A DNA stretch of 36,286 bases. Source: Patescibacteria group bacterium. Its GTDB lineage: Bacteria > Patescibacteriota > Minisyncoccia > Phycocordibacterales > SIBU01. The notes beneath the pieces were generated by a model that was given only the letters and a program-made list of their open reading frames with translations, ran no database searches and was not told the DNA's origin. Location: assembly GCA_040390045.1 (NCBI GenBank), contig JAZJZC010000007.1, forward strand, positions 1-36,286, read 5' to 3'. The translations under genes were made by a program, and so were the position numbers. Positions 9,444 through 17,068 of this stretch are shown in pieces; within the stretch, counting starts at the first letter, position 1; every line of letters starts with the position of its first letter.

Positions 9444-9580
9444 ATAGAGTGGTTAAATTATTAGAAAATTTAGATAATTAGCATGAAGCTAAGAACAATC
9501 TTCTCTATTATAGAGTATCTGCGATAAAAATGTAGAAATTTACTGTTGATAACCTCCCAACTCTCCCCCGTATTGTCTAC

Positions 9581-9609
9581 TTGCTACTTTCTATTCTCCA
9601 TGCTATTCT
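9581..9609 (+). promoter_or_regulatory. candidate nusA promoter
   Basis: TTGCTA (9581-9586), 17-nt spacer, TATTCT (9604-9609). Transcription would start near 9616, giving a leader of about 125 nt before nusA. Confidence 0.4.
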
Positions 9610-9620
9610 TTGGAGGTTGA

Positions 9621-9649
9621 AGTTCGCCTCGCGGCGGACTCGTTTTTTT
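9621..9649 (+). terminator. terminator-like hairpin in the nusA leader
   Basis: An 8-bp stem (AGTTCGCC 9621-9628 with GGCGGACT 9633-9640, one G-U pair), loop TCGC, then CG and seven T (9643-9649). It is oriented with nusA, yet no plus-strand gene lies upstream in the window, so it may act as an attenuator or 5' cap structure rather than a gene-end terminator. Confidence 0.5.
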
Positions 9650-9693
9650 AGAAAAATAGCGGAATCATCAATTATTTAATTATTAATTAAGTG

Positions 9694-9727
9694 AGGAGGT
9701 AATGATTTTTATAGTCGTTATACTCCT
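9694..9727 (+). promoter_or_regulatory. hairpin sequestering an AGGAGG in the nusA leader
   Basis: AGGAG (9694-9698) pairs with CTCCT (9723-9727), and TAATGA (9700-9705) pairs with TCGTTA (9715-9720, one G-U). This makes an 11-bp interrupted stem with a 9-nt loop. The enclosed AGGAGGT is too far (39 nt) from the nusA ATG to serve it and too close to the ATG at 9702. Confidence 0.45.
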
Positions 9728-9739
9728 TAAAAATCTATT

Positions 9740-10897
9740 ATGTTTGATCTCAAAGTCATCAATTCAGTGTTGGACCAGCTTGAAGAAGAGCGAGGTATTC
9801 CTCGTGAGAAAATTTTAGAAGCTATCGAAGCGGCGCTCGCCACTGCCTATAAAAAAGAGTACGGCAAAAAAGGCCAGATCGTCAGGGCTAAATTTGATTT
9901 GAATTCCGGGAAAACCGAATTCAGCCAGGTGAAAATCGTGGTGGATGACACAAAAGTCATCATGCCAACTGAAAATCCAGACGAAGAAATTCCAGAACGC
10001 GACCCAGAAGACGATCGTATTTTATACAACACCGAACACCACATCTTGATCAACGACGCCAAGATGATGAAAAAGGATGCCATCCTCGACGACGAAATTA
10101 CCTTCCCTCTCGAATCAAAATCAGATTTCGGCCGTATTGCCGCCCAGACCGCTAAGCAAGTGATCATGCAAAAAATTCGAGAAGCGGAAAAAGTTTCCGT
10201 CATGAATGAATACGGCGCTCGCGAAGGTGAAATTGTTACCGGCACTGTCCAACGACTTGAGCGAGGTAATATTTTTGTCGATATGGGACGAACCACCGGT
10301 ATTTTGCCTTTTGAAGAGCAAATCCCAGGAGAGCGCTACAAACAAGGCGAGCGAGTTCGAGCGTATCTCTATAGAGTAGAAGAAACCCCTCGTGGTATTT
10401 TCCTCAAGCTTTCTCGTTCTCATCCAAAAATGTTGGAACAACTTTTCAGAATTGAAGCTCCCGAAATTGCTAATAAAACCGTTGAAGTAAAAGCCGTGGC
10501 CCGAGAAGCCGGTTCGAGAAGTAAGATTGCGGTAATGTCGAACGACTCACACATTGATCCTGTCGGCTCTCTCGTTGGTCAACGAGGTGTTCGCGTCTCG
10601 ACAGTTATGAGTGAGCTCGGCGGAGAAAAAATTGATATTATCGAATGGTCAGCTGATCAAAAAAAGTTTGTGGAAGGATCACTTTCTCCTGCAAAAATTT
10701 TGAGTATCAACCTAAACGAAGTTGAGCACAAAGCGGAAGTTCAAGTTGCAGAAGATCAGCAATCTCTCGCCATCGGAAAAGGTGGACAGAATGTTCGCCT
10801 CGCCGCCAAACTTACCGGTTGGAAAATTGATATTCAAAGCACCAAGGGAGAAAATTTGGCTGAGGTGGCGCCAGAGGAAGTTGTGGAGAAGAAATAG
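9740..10897 (+). CDS. nusA: transcription termination/antitermination factor NusA
   Basis: 385 aa. NusA binds RNA polymerase and nascent RNA and modulates pausing, termination and antitermination. Visible parts: the N-terminal polymerase-binding domain (1-150, with the typical ILEAIEAALATAYKKEYG helix), an S1 domain (about 160-230, GEIVTGTVQRLERGNIFVDMG), KH1 (about 255-320, LVGQRGVRV) and KH2 (about 325-375, AIGKGGQNVRLA). It ends soon after KH2, so the acidic repeats of gamma-proteobacterial NusA are absent, as in most bacteria. The usual rimP and infB neighbours are missing. There is no usable Shine-Dalgarno site at this ATG; the leader holds two hairpins that could regulate it. Confidence 0.97.
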   Translation: MFDLKVINSVLDQLEEERGIPREKILEAIEAALATAYKKEYGKKGQIVRAKFDLNSGKTEFSQVKIVVDDTKVIMPTENPDEEIPERDPEDDRILYNTEHHILINDAKMMKKDAILDDEITFPLESKSDFGRIAAQTAKQVIMQKIREAEKVSVMNEYGAREGEIVTGTVQRLERGNIFVDMGRTTGILPFEEQIPGERYKQGERVRAYLYRVEETPRGIFLKLSRSHPKMLEQLFRIEAPEIANKTVEVKAVAREAGSRSKIAVMSNDSHIDPVGSLVGQRGVRVSTVMSELGGEKIDIIEWSADQKKFVEGSLSPAKILSINLNEVEHKAEVQVAEDQQSLAIGKGGQNVRLAAKLTGWKIDIQSTKGENLAEVAPEEVVEKK

Positions 10898-10907
10898 TTG
10901 TTTCGCT

Positions 10908-10986
10908 CTGTCATCCTCGCGAACGCGGGGATCCAGATCTTCTTTGTTTTTCATTTCCTGGATTCCCGCTTTCGCGGGAATGACAG
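10908..10986. repeat. inverted pair of VIPAKAGIQ-type palindromic repeats
   Basis: Left arm 10908-10936 and right arm 10958-10986 are inverted copies of a 29-nt unit, with 25 of 29 positions identical. The unit holds its own inner palindrome (CCCGC-N4-GCGGG in the right arm). Translated, it gives the well-known VIPAKAGIQ and DPRVREDD strings that mark a dispersed intergenic repeat found in many bacterial genomes. It follows nusA and could fold into a strong hairpin that ends or protects the transcript. Confidence 0.8.
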
Positions 10987-11028
10987 TCGGTAACTTGCAT
11001 TTATTCAAAGCTTTCGTATATTAGTGTT

Positions 11029-11034
11029 TATAAT
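11029..11034 (+). promoter_or_regulatory. hppA: candidate -10 box for hppA
   Basis: A perfect TATAAT 33 nt before the pyrophosphatase ATG. No good -35 hexamer stands at the usual distance. Confidence 0.35.
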
Positions 11035-11067
11035 TACTAACGTTACAAAATAATCGTTCTACTATAT

Positions 11068-13065
11068 ATGACACCAGGAATTACTTTCGCTCTTGTTTCT
11101 TCAGTTGTCGCCATCGCCTACGGAGCCACACTTATCAGCATCATCCTCCGAAAAAGTACCGGCAACAGCCGCATGCAAGAAATTGCTCAGGCTATTGAAA
11201 TCGGCGCTAAAACCTATCTCAATCGCCAGTACAAAACCATTGCGCCAATTGCTGTCGTTCTCTTTATTGTCATGTGGTATCTCCTCGATTTGACGAGTGC
11301 TATCGGTTTCATTGTAGGAGCAGTTTTGTCTGCGCTTGCCGGATACGTTGGTATGAACGTTTCAGTTCGATCAAATGTTCGCACCACTGAAGCCGCTAAA
11401 ACTGGTATGAAAGAAGCACTCTCAGTTGCCTTTAAGGGCGGTTCAGTAACCGGACTTCTTGTTGTTGGTCTTGCACTTCTCGGCGTCACCGGATTTTACG
11501 CCATCACTCACGATGTTAAAGCTTTGATTGGACTCAGTTTCGGAGCCAGTTTGATTTCAGTGTTCGCGCGACTTGGCGGAGGAATTTTCACCAAAGCGGC
11601 TGACGTTGGAGCTGATCTCGTCGGAAAAGTTGAAGCTGGAATTCCTGAGGACGATCCTCGCAACCCTGCCGTTATTGCTGACAACGTTGGAGATAACGTC
11701 GGAGATTGCGCCGGTATGGCCGCAGACCTTTTTGAAACCTACGCGGTCACGACCGTCGCCGCGATGCTTCTAGGAAATCTATTGTTTCCAAATTTTTCTT
11801 CAGCTTTGATCTACCCTCTTGTGTTGGGAGGTGTCGCCATCTTTGCTTCAATTATTGGAACATGGTTTGTTCGATTGGGATCTTCAAAAAATATCATGTC
11901 GGCGCTCTACAAAGGCCTGATCGCCTCTGGAGTTTTGGCCGCCGCCGCTTTCTATCCTGTCACCAACATGCTCATGACTGGCAACGGACAATATTCAACA
12001 GGAGCTCTCTTCATTTGTACACTCGTCGGTCTCGCGATGACTGGTTTGTTGGTTGTCATTACTGAATATTACACATCAACTGATTACGCTCCTGTTAAAT
12101 CAATTGCCAAGGCTTCAGAATCTGGTCACGGCACCAACGTCATTCAAGGTTTGGCCATCTCGATGAAATCAACCGCACTTCCACTCCTTGTTATTGTCGC
12201 TTCGATTCTCGTTGCCTACCACTACGCCGGCTTGTACGGAATTGCAGTTGCCGCCGTTTCAATGCTTTCGATGTCAGGAATTATCGTGGCCATCGACGCC
12301 TACGGTCCAATCACTGACAACGCCGGAGGTATTGCAGAAATGTCAAAACTTTCGGATGAAGTTCGTGAAATTACCGACGCACTCGACGCCGTTGGAAATA
12401 CCACAAAAGCGGTGACCAAAGGGTATGCCATTGGTTCTGCCGGTCTCGCTGCGCTCGTACTCTTCGCTTCATACACTCAGGAATTTACCAATCTCGGCAA
12501 ACATTTAGTTTTCACGCTCGAAGATCCAAAAGTAATTGTTGGACTTTTCCTTGGAGGTCTTCTTCCCTACTATTTCGCCGCACTCTCAATGGAATCGGTT
12601 GGAAAAGCCGCCGGTTCTGTCGTTGAAGAAGTTCGAAGACAATTCCGAGAAATCAAAGGCATTATGGACGGTAGTGGAAAACCAGATTACGCAAAATGCG
12701 TTGACATCGTCACCACCGCCGCCATTAAGGAAATGATTTTGCCAGCACTCATCCCTGTTGTTGCTCCAATTGCAGTCGGACTCCTTTTAGGTCCAGTTGC
12801 TCTCGGAGGACTTCTCGTCGGTAGTATTGTCACCGGACTCTTCGTTGCCATTTCAATGACTTCAGGTGGCGGAGCTTGGGACAATGCCAAGAAACATATT
12901 GAAAAAGGTAATCATGGAGGCAAGGGCGGAAACGCTCACAAGGCTGCTGTTACCGGAGACACTGTTGGCGATCCGTACAAAGATACCGCGGGTCCGGCAA
13001 TCAACCCGATGATTAAAATTCTCAACATTGTGGCGCTTCTCATGGTTAGTTTGCTTGCTAAATAA
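11068..13065 (+). CDS. hppA: membrane-bound proton-translocating pyrophosphatase
   Basis: 665 aa, the usual length, with about 15-16 hydrophobic segments. It couples PPi hydrolysis to ion export across the cell membrane. Diagnostic motifs: [23 protein letters not shown] and [12 protein letters not shown] (about residues 180-215), [25 protein letters not shown] (about 425-447) and [18 protein letters not shown] near the C-terminus. The K in GNTTKA with T three positions on (AVT) is the pattern of the K+-independent, H+-pumping subfamily; K+-dependent enzymes have GNTTAA. It would recover energy from biosynthetic PPi, which suits a small genome with limited respiration. It has its own strong terminator. 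Confidence 0.97.
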   Translation: MTPGITFALVSSVVAIAYGATLISIILRKSTGNSRMQEIAQAIEIGAKTYLNRQYKTIAPIAVVLFIVMWYLLDLTSAIGFIVGAVLSALAGYVGMNVSVRSNVRTTEAAKTGMKEALSVAFKGGSVTGLLVVGLALLGVTGFYAITHDVKALIGLSFGASLISVFARLGGGIFTKAADVGADLVGKVEAGIPEDDPRNPAVIADNVGDNVGDCAGMAADLFETYAVTTVAAMLLGNLLFPNFSSALIYPLVLGGVAIFASIIGTWFVRLGSSKNIMSALYKGLIASGVLAAAAFYPVTNMLMTGNGQYSTGALFICTLVGLAMTGLLVVITEYYTSTDYAPVKSIAKASESGHGTNVIQGLAISMKSTALPLLVIVASILVAYHYAGLYGIAVAAVSMLSMSGIIVAIDAYGPITDNAGGIAEMSKLSDEVREITDALDAVGNTTKAVTKGYAIGSAGLAALVLFASYTQEFTNLGKHLVFTLEDPKVIVGLFLGGLLPYYFAALSMESVGKAAGSVVEEVRRQFREIKGIMDGSGKPDYAKCVDIVTTAAIKEMILPALIPVVAPIAVGLLLGPVALGGLLVGSIVTGLFVAISMTSGGGAWDNAKKHIEKGNHGGKGGNAHKAAVTGDTVGDPYKDTAGPAINPMIKILNIVALLMVSLLAK

Positions 13066-13073
13066 AGTTTAAG

Positions 13074-13114
13074 AAAAATCCCCCCGCTGCGCTTTGCGCA
13101 GCGGGGGGATTTTT
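13074..13114. terminator. strong bidirectional terminator after hppA
   Basis: A 19-bp perfect stem, 13074-13092 with 13096-13114, loop TTT. Flanking A and T runs let it work on either strand. It starts 9 nt after the hppA stop. Confidence 0.9.
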
Positions 13115-13203
13115 CTTTACCTAAACCCTAACCCCTTTCCCCTAAACCCTTTCTTCCAAATCTGGTATAATAAAATAGTTAAATTCTAATTTTAATTACT
13201 CCC

Positions 13204-13548
13204 ATGGAAAACCAAACAGACGAAAAACTTTTAACCGGTTCCCAATCTCAGGAATTTCTTCCAAAAGCAGAAAATATTCCAAACCTCTCTGCCAAGGAAT
13301 TTTTGAAGATCACGCCACCACGTGAACTGAAAAATGTTTTCGGAAATTCTCCGTCAGTGCAAACTTTCAAACCCACCCTCACACCACCGCCAACCATACC
13401 ACCGGTGAAAAGTTTTACCACCGCTTCTTCTTTTTCTACTCCGAAGAAAAAACCCCTTCATCTAAAAACTTTCTTTTTGGCCGTGGTCATATTTTGTATC
13501 GTCGCGGTTGTTGGACTCTACATTTGGGGAGCCCTACTTGCACACTAG
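13204..13548 (+). CDS. small Pro-rich tail-anchored membrane protein
   Basis: 114 aa. The first 80 residues are polar and Pro/Thr/Ser-rich (PTLTPPPTIPPVKSF). A basic KKKPLHLK patch precedes one hydrophobic helix (about 88-110, FFLAVVIFCIVAVVGLYIWGALL) at the very C-terminus. There is no signal peptide, so the bulk should be cytoplasmic with a C-terminal anchor. No family recognised. A TATAAT at 13169-13174 is a candidate -10 box. It precedes trigger factor, but a palindromic region separates them, so co-transcription is uncertain. Confidence 0.65.
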   Translation: MENQTDEKLLTGSQSQEFLPKAENIPNLSAKEFLKITPPRELKNVFGNSPSVQTFKPTLTPPPTIPPVKSFTTASSFSTPKKKPLHLKTFFLAVVIFCIVAVVGLYIWGALLAH

Positions 13549-13552
13549 GAAA

Positions 13553-13635
13553 ATACCAATATACTAATGCATACTAATTCTGCGAATAACTACGAATAAA
13601 AATCGTAGGATTAGTAGCTATTAGTAGATTGGTAT
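13553..13635. repeat. nested TACTAAT/ATTAGTA inverted repeats before tig
   Basis: Outer arms 13553-13568 and 13620-13635 match at 15 of 16 positions. Inner arms 13572-13585 and 13603-13616 match at 12 of 14, with the two differences being G-U compatible. The heptamer TACTAAT or its complement occurs five times between 13562 and 13651. An alternative inner hairpin is CTACGA (13590-13595) with TCGTAG (13603-13608). Confidence 0.7.
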
Positions 13636-13638
13636 AAT
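13611..13638 (+). promoter_or_regulatory. tig: candidate tig promoter inside the palindrome
   Basis: TTAGTA (13611-13616), 16-nt spacer, TATAAT (13633-13638), 12 nt before the trigger factor ATG. The promoter overlaps the right arms of the nested inverted repeat, so folding or a bound protein could compete with polymerase. Confidence 0.5.
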
Positions 13639-13650
13639 TCGTATATTAGT

Positions 13651-14688
13651 ATGTCCAACTATAAAATCACCGACGAAAAAAACCTACCGGAGTCTGAGCT
13701 CGAACTTTCAATTGAAGTTCCTCACGAAACACTTGCTCACCACCGAACCAAAGCCATCAAGAAATTGGCCTCAAAAATCTCTGTTGATGGCTTTCGAGCT
13801 GGCCATGTTCCTGAGCATATTTTGATCCAAAAAATCGGCGAACCAGCCATTCTTGAAGAAGCGGCGTACGATTCTATTGAATCAGTTTTTCCTACAATCA
13901 TGGATGAAAAGAAACTCCACGTTGTTGGTGAACCGCGTGTAGCCATTAGCAAATTAGCGCTCAATAATCCGCTCGCCTTTACCATCACCGTTTCCATTTT
14001 TCCAGAAATAACATTGCCGGATTATAAAAAAATTGCTGTTGCCCTAAATTTAAAAAAGACAGAAGACGTTACTGTGTCTGAAAAAGAGGTTGAAGATTTT
14101 ATTGAAAATCTTCGCAAGAGTATTGCTCAAAGTTCCGCGGGAGAAAACGCCACCGACAAAAAAGAAGCCTTGCCTGAAGTGAATGACGAGTTTGTTAAGA
14201 AACTCGGAAACTTTAAATCCGTGGATGATTTCAAATCACAAATTAAAGAAAACTTAGCCGAAGAAAAAAAACGTAAAGCTCACGACAAGAAACGTCTTGC
14301 CTTAGTCGAAGAAATTTTAGAAAAAACCAAAGTCGTTGTACCGAAAGCTTTGATTGAAAGTGAGCTGGCTAAGATGCACGCAAGGTTCCATGATGACGTA
14401 GCGCGGATGGGAATGACGATGGAGGATTACATGAAACAAATCAAAAAGTCTGAAGATGATCTCCGCAAAGACTGGAGACCAGATGCCGAGAAGAGGGCGA
14501 AGTTGCAACTTGTCCTGAGTGCCATCGCCAAAGAAGAGAAGGTGGAAGTAACCGAAGAAGCGGTCAACCACGACGTGAAACACCTTATTGAAGAGTACAA
14601 AACCGTTGACCCTGTTCGCGCTCACGACTATGTAACCATGATGCTTACGAACGAAAAAGTGTTTGCTCTCTTAGAGTCGCAGAAATAA
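13651..14688 (+). CDS. tig: trigger factor lacking the PPIase domain
   Basis: 345 aa. Ribosome-associated chaperone that meets nascent chains at the exit tunnel. The N-terminal ribosome-binding domain has the signature loop as GFRAGHVP (about residues 47-54; GFRxGxxP in the family). The FKBP-type PPIase domain, normally about residues 150-245 in a 430-aa protein, is missing: the sequence passes from VSEKEVEDFIENLRKS through a short acidic linker straight to NDEFVKKLGNFKSVDDFK and the helical C-terminal chaperone arms. This should act as a holdase/foldase without proline isomerase activity. The deletion is in frame and the protein otherwise looks intact. Confidence 0.93.
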   Translation: MSNYKITDEKNLPESELELSIEVPHETLAHHRTKAIKKLASKISVDGFRAGHVPEHILIQKIGEPAILEEAAYDSIESVFPTIMDEKKLHVVGEPRVAISKLALNNPLAFTITVSIFPEITLPDYKKIAVALNLKKTEDVTVSEKEVEDFIENLRKSIAQSSAGENATDKKEALPEVNDEFVKKLGNFKSVDDFKSQIKENLAEEKKRKAHDKKRLALVEEILEKTKVVVPKALIESELAKMHARFHDDVARMGMTMEDYMKQIKKSEDDLRKDWRPDAEKRAKLQLVLSAIAKEEKVEVTEEAVNHDVKHLIEEYKTVDPVRAHDYVTMMLTNEKVFALLESQK

Positions 14689-14689
14689 T

Positions 14690-15445
14690 TTAAGACTTTG
14701 GGCACATGTCCCACATGTACTGAAACCATGTCCGAAAAGAGTCGGCGAGGTTTTTGTTTACAATTACTGTAAAAGTAATTTCTTCATCGGTGCCAACTTT
14801 TCCAAGATATAAGTGATGCAAGATATTCACATGATCTCCAAAAATATCGATGCCGGACGTAGTTGCGTATTTCTTTGGCAAAAACTTATAGTGCTTGCCA
14901 ACGTGAGAAATAATAGGGTGGTGACTTTCTTTGACATCGTAATCAAATAAGTGACGCATCTCTATTTTTTTTCGTTTCATCTGCTCAAGAAAACCTGGCG
15001 TGTAGGATTTTACTCGATCGTCGAGCCATGCTCCCTGCGCCGCAATAGAATAAAACGGCTCGCCAGTTTTAATAATATCTCTCATGTATTGTTTCCAGCC
15101 TTCTTTGCCCTTATACGTGCGAACTTGATACTCCTCAGGCTTGGAAAAATGTAATTTCTGCAACTCTGGCATGGCCGAATCAAGTGCTTCAAATTTTTCA
15201 GCGAGCACTTCGGAAAGTTTACTCGGCTCTACTGCCTGATATTTATTTTCAAAAGATTCAACTATTTCAATAACCAAACCTTTCTCCATAAGGCGCTGTA
15301 AAGAGTCGTATACATTCCTGCGGTGTACTCCAGATTTTTTGGAAATCACCCCAACACCTTGCTCCCCCATCTCAAGCAAGGTTTCGTATATTTTTGCCTC
15401 ATTTTTCGCCAAACCAAGGCTTTGAAACAGTTCTGTGTATTTCAT
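14690..15445 (-). CDS. TrmB-family transcriptional regulator (copy 1)
   Basis: 251 aa. The N-terminal winged helix-turn-helix (1-75) has the TrmB pattern: LGLAKNEAKIYETLLEMGEQGVGVISKKSGVHRRNVYDSLQRLMEKGLV. A short coiled segment follows (about 78-100), then a phospholipase-D-like TrmB effector domain (YKGKEGWKQYMRDII..., IDIFGDHVNIL). It probably binds DNA as a dimer and responds to a small molecule, perhaps a sugar as in archaeal TrmB; the ligand cannot be told. TATACT ends 8 nt before the ATG and a GTGGTA-TT-TACCAC palindrome lies just upstream of the -35, so self-regulation is likely. Its stop is one base from the tig stop (convergent). Confidence 0.88.
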   Translation of the reverse strand: MKYTELFQSLGLAKNEAKIYETLLEMGEQGVGVISKKSGVHRRNVYDSLQRLMEKGLVIEIVESFENKYQAVEPSKLSEVLAEKFEALDSAMPELQKLHFSKPEEYQVRTYKGKEGWKQYMRDIIKTGEPFYSIAAQGAWLDDRVKSYTPGFLEQMKRKKIEMRHLFDYDVKESHHPIISHVGKHYKFLPKKYATTSGIDIFGDHVNILHHLYLGKVGTDEEITFTVIVNKNLADSFRTWFQYMWDMCPKS

Positions 15446-15453
15446 ATTCGAAA

Positions 15454-15482
15454 AGTATACAGCAGTCTTATTCCTTTGTAAA
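15454..15482 (-). promoter_or_regulatory. promoter of TrmB copy 1, near-leaderless
   Basis: On the minus strand: TTTACA (15477-15482), 17-nt spacer, TATACT (15454-15459), then 8 nt to ATG. Confidence 0.65.
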
Positions 15483-15483
15483 G

Positions 15484-15521
15484 GTGGTATTTACCACTCG
15501 TGAGTGATATTTGCCACTCGT
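15484..15521. promoter_or_regulatory. palindrome plus direct repeat, candidate TrmB operator
   Basis: GTGGTATTTACCAC (15484-15497) is a perfect palindrome with a 2-nt centre. It overlaps a 14-bp direct repeat, TATTT(A/G)CCACTCGT, at 15488-15501 and 15508-15521, exactly 20 bp apart (two helical turns). The site sits between TrmB copy 1 (minus) and the 15587 gene (plus), directly upstream of the TrmB -35 box. Confidence 0.6.
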
Positions 15522-15586
15522 CAATAAGGATATACAGTTCTGCGTAGAAATGGTCGAACACTAGAAAACAAAATAAAGGAAATTAT

Positions 15587-15949
15587 ATGCCAATCGTATT
15601 TGTAACAATAGACAGAGAGTGCCCTTCTCTCTCAACTGAAACACAAGTGATTAATCTTGGTCGTCACCTTCAGCATATTGTCGCTGAGGCTTTAACTTGC
15701 GACGAATCACCATTAACCGCAAGTGATGTGGAGGTTGAAATAAAAGATCGGGATGCATGGCGAAGCATTGGTGGTGGAAAGTATGAGCTAAGAATAATCG
15801 TCATTGCCACCAGAACAAAGTCCAGGGAAACAGATTTGTCTATGGCAGCGTACCGAATCGCTCAAAGTATTAGGTGTTACGTTCCATCCTCGGGGAATGG
15901 ATATGTGTGGGTACAATTACCCTCAGCGTCTTTTGCTCCCTTCCGTTAA
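15587..15949 (+). CDS. small protein, possibly tautomerase-like
   Basis: 120 aa. It starts MP followed by a beta strand (IVFVTID), a helix (about 18-37), a strand (DVEVEIKDRDAW), another strand (YELRIIVIATRT), a helix (LSMAAYRIAQSIR) and a last strand (YVWVQLPS). This beta-alpha-beta twofold layout with Pro2 recalls the tautomerase/CHMI superfamily, where Pro becomes the N-terminal catalytic base, but sequence similarity is too weak to assert it. A clear ribosome binding site (AAAGGAAATT) precedes ATG, unlike most genes here. It is transcribed away from TrmB copy 1 across the repeated operator-like site and is followed by a second small gene with the same kind of Shine-Dalgarno site. Confidence 0.6.
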   Translation: MPIVFVTIDRECPSLSTETQVINLGRHLQHIVAEALTCDESPLTASDVEVEIKDRDAWRSIGGGKYELRIIVIATRTKSRETDLSMAAYRIAQSIRCYVPSSGNGYVWVQLPSASFAPFR

Positions 15950-15995
15950 TAATCTCGGAGGGTGCTTGGTGGTTAACAAAATGCGAAAGGAAATC

Positions 15996-16262
15996 ATGAT
16001 GAACACCTTAAGACCGACACAAAAGTTTTCCTTGTTAGTTCATATCTACAAGGAAGACCGTTTTATTGGCCAAGCGATACCTGAGATTGAAACCTATAAT
16101 TTCGAATCTCTCCAACGAATCGTGGTTGAAGCCAACCTCAACCCATCAGATGCTTCGGCTTTCCCGAGCATGCTCCAATCACTACGTGATGGTTATGGGG
16201 CAGGCTCGACAGTAAGAGTCATGCAAATCATGACCCAGGTAATTCTGAAAAATCCTGAGTAG
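15996..16262 (+). CDS. small protein of unknown function
   Basis: 88 aa from ATG 15996 (ATG 15999 is equally possible). The upstream open frame is ignored because it overlaps the previous gene, while AAAGGAAA (15986-15993) sits just before this ATG pair. The sequence looks like a small alpha/beta domain (FSLLVHIYKEDRFIGQAIPE, then helices around SLQRIVVEANL and SMLQSLRDGYG). No family recognised. It lies 46 nt after the 15587 gene, shares its Shine-Dalgarno style and is closed by a terminator, so the two form a likely two-gene unit under the repeated operator next to TrmB copy 1. Confidence 0.6.
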   Translation: MMNTLRPTQKFSLLVHIYKEDRFIGQAIPEIETYNFESLQRIVVEANLNPSDASAFPSMLQSLRDGYGAGSTVRVMQIMTQVILKNPE

Positions 16263-16277
16263 ATATAAAACTATCAC

Positions 16278-16308
16278 AACAGCGACCAGCAATGGTCGCT
16301 GTTATTTT
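16278..16308 (+). terminator. intrinsic terminator of the two-gene unit
   Basis: A 10-bp perfect stem, AACAGCGACC (16278-16287) with GGTCGCTGTT (16294-16303), followed by ATTTT. It abuts the stop codon of the convergent rsmE. Confidence 0.75.
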
Positions 16309-16999
16309 AGAGCAATAATAATGACGAAACTGCTATCGCCGCGGTCTCCGCGCGGAGAATTTGAGAGCCGAGAGAAACAATAGGAATATTTTTTTGTTTA
16401 AACATTTCAAGCTCTGGTTCAGTGAAGCCTCCTTCTGGCCCGATGAAGAAGCTGTAAGCTTTCAGCTGAAAGCTTACAGCTTCAAAAGAAGAACCGGAAG
16501 GATCGAGTACAATTGCGGGAGCTGGTAAATTTTCGAGCGCAGTTTCCAGAGAAATTGGTTCAGAAATTTCCGGCAATATTCCCCGCCCAGATTGTTCAGA
16601 AGATTCTAAAATAATTTTTTTGGCGCGGATCAAATTTATTTTTTTAGCGACTGATCTCTGAACAAGCACTGGAACAAAGTGCGCCACACCGAGCTCAGTT
16701 CCCTTCTCCAAAATCCATTCGAATTTATCGCTCTTAATTAAGGCCTGGAATAGAAAAATTTCTTTCTTTGGAGAAAATTTATTTTTTCGTTTTTCTACAA
16801 TCACAAACTCGGCTTTTAAATAGGTCAACTCAATAAATTGAGCGGTAAATTCAAATCCTGAGTTATCAAAAAGTACCACTGAACTTCCCGTGTTGAGCCG
16901 CAAGACATGCCGCCACTGGTTTAAAAGTGCGGATTCGGTCACCGTAATTTTACTGCTGTCGCCAATCTTTTGATCTATAAAAAAGTTATGTAATCGCAT
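16307..16999 (-). CDS. rsmE: 16S rRNA (uracil-1498-N3)-methyltransferase
   Basis: 230 aa. Methylates N3 of U1498 in 16S rRNA using SAM. N-terminal PUA-like domain (MRLHNFFID..., LLNQWRHVLRLNTGSSVVLFD) and C-terminal SPOUT knot domain with the family motifs LIKSDKFEWILEKGTELGV, FFIGPEGGFTEPELE and LGSQILRAETAA. The start at 16999 gives the family-typical N-terminus; a longer frame to 17122 would run into the 17068-17250 gene. TATACT (minus strand, 17007-17012) ends 7 nt before this ATG, which supports it and suggests a leaderless mRNA. Confidence 0.93.
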   Translation of the reverse strand: MRLHNFFIDQKIGDSSKITVTESALLNQWRHVLRLNTGSSVVLFDNSGFEFTAQFIELTYLKAEFVIVEKRKNKFSPKKEIFLFQALIKSDKFEWILEKGTELGVAHFVPVLVQRSVAKKINLIRAKKIILESSEQSGRGILPEISEPISLETALENLPAPAIVLDPSGSSFEAVSFQLKAYSFFIGPEGGFTEPELEMFKQKNIPIVSLGSQILRAETAAIAVSSLLLL

Positions 17000-17036
17000 G
17001 ACAGAAAGTATATAGTATTTTCTATAGAGTATGAAG

Positions 17037-17068
17037 TATAAAAAAGCCCAACACGGAAAGGTTGGACT
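17037..17068 (-). terminator. terminator of the 17068-17250 gene
   Basis: On the minus strand AAGTCCAAC pairs with GTTGGGCTT (one G-U), followed by TTTTTTA. The 5' arm overlaps the stop codon. Confidence 0.6.

Noticed and set aside
10712-11008. 98-aa minus-strand open frame over the nusA 3' end
   Set aside because: It translates the VIPAKAGIQ/DPRVREDD repeat and the antisense of nusA; this is the known signature of a non-coding dispersed repeat.
13115-13155. Telomere-like CCCTAA repeats after hppA
   Set aside because: Only a few irregular CCCTAA/CCCTTT units; a short pyrimidine-rich spacer, not an array.
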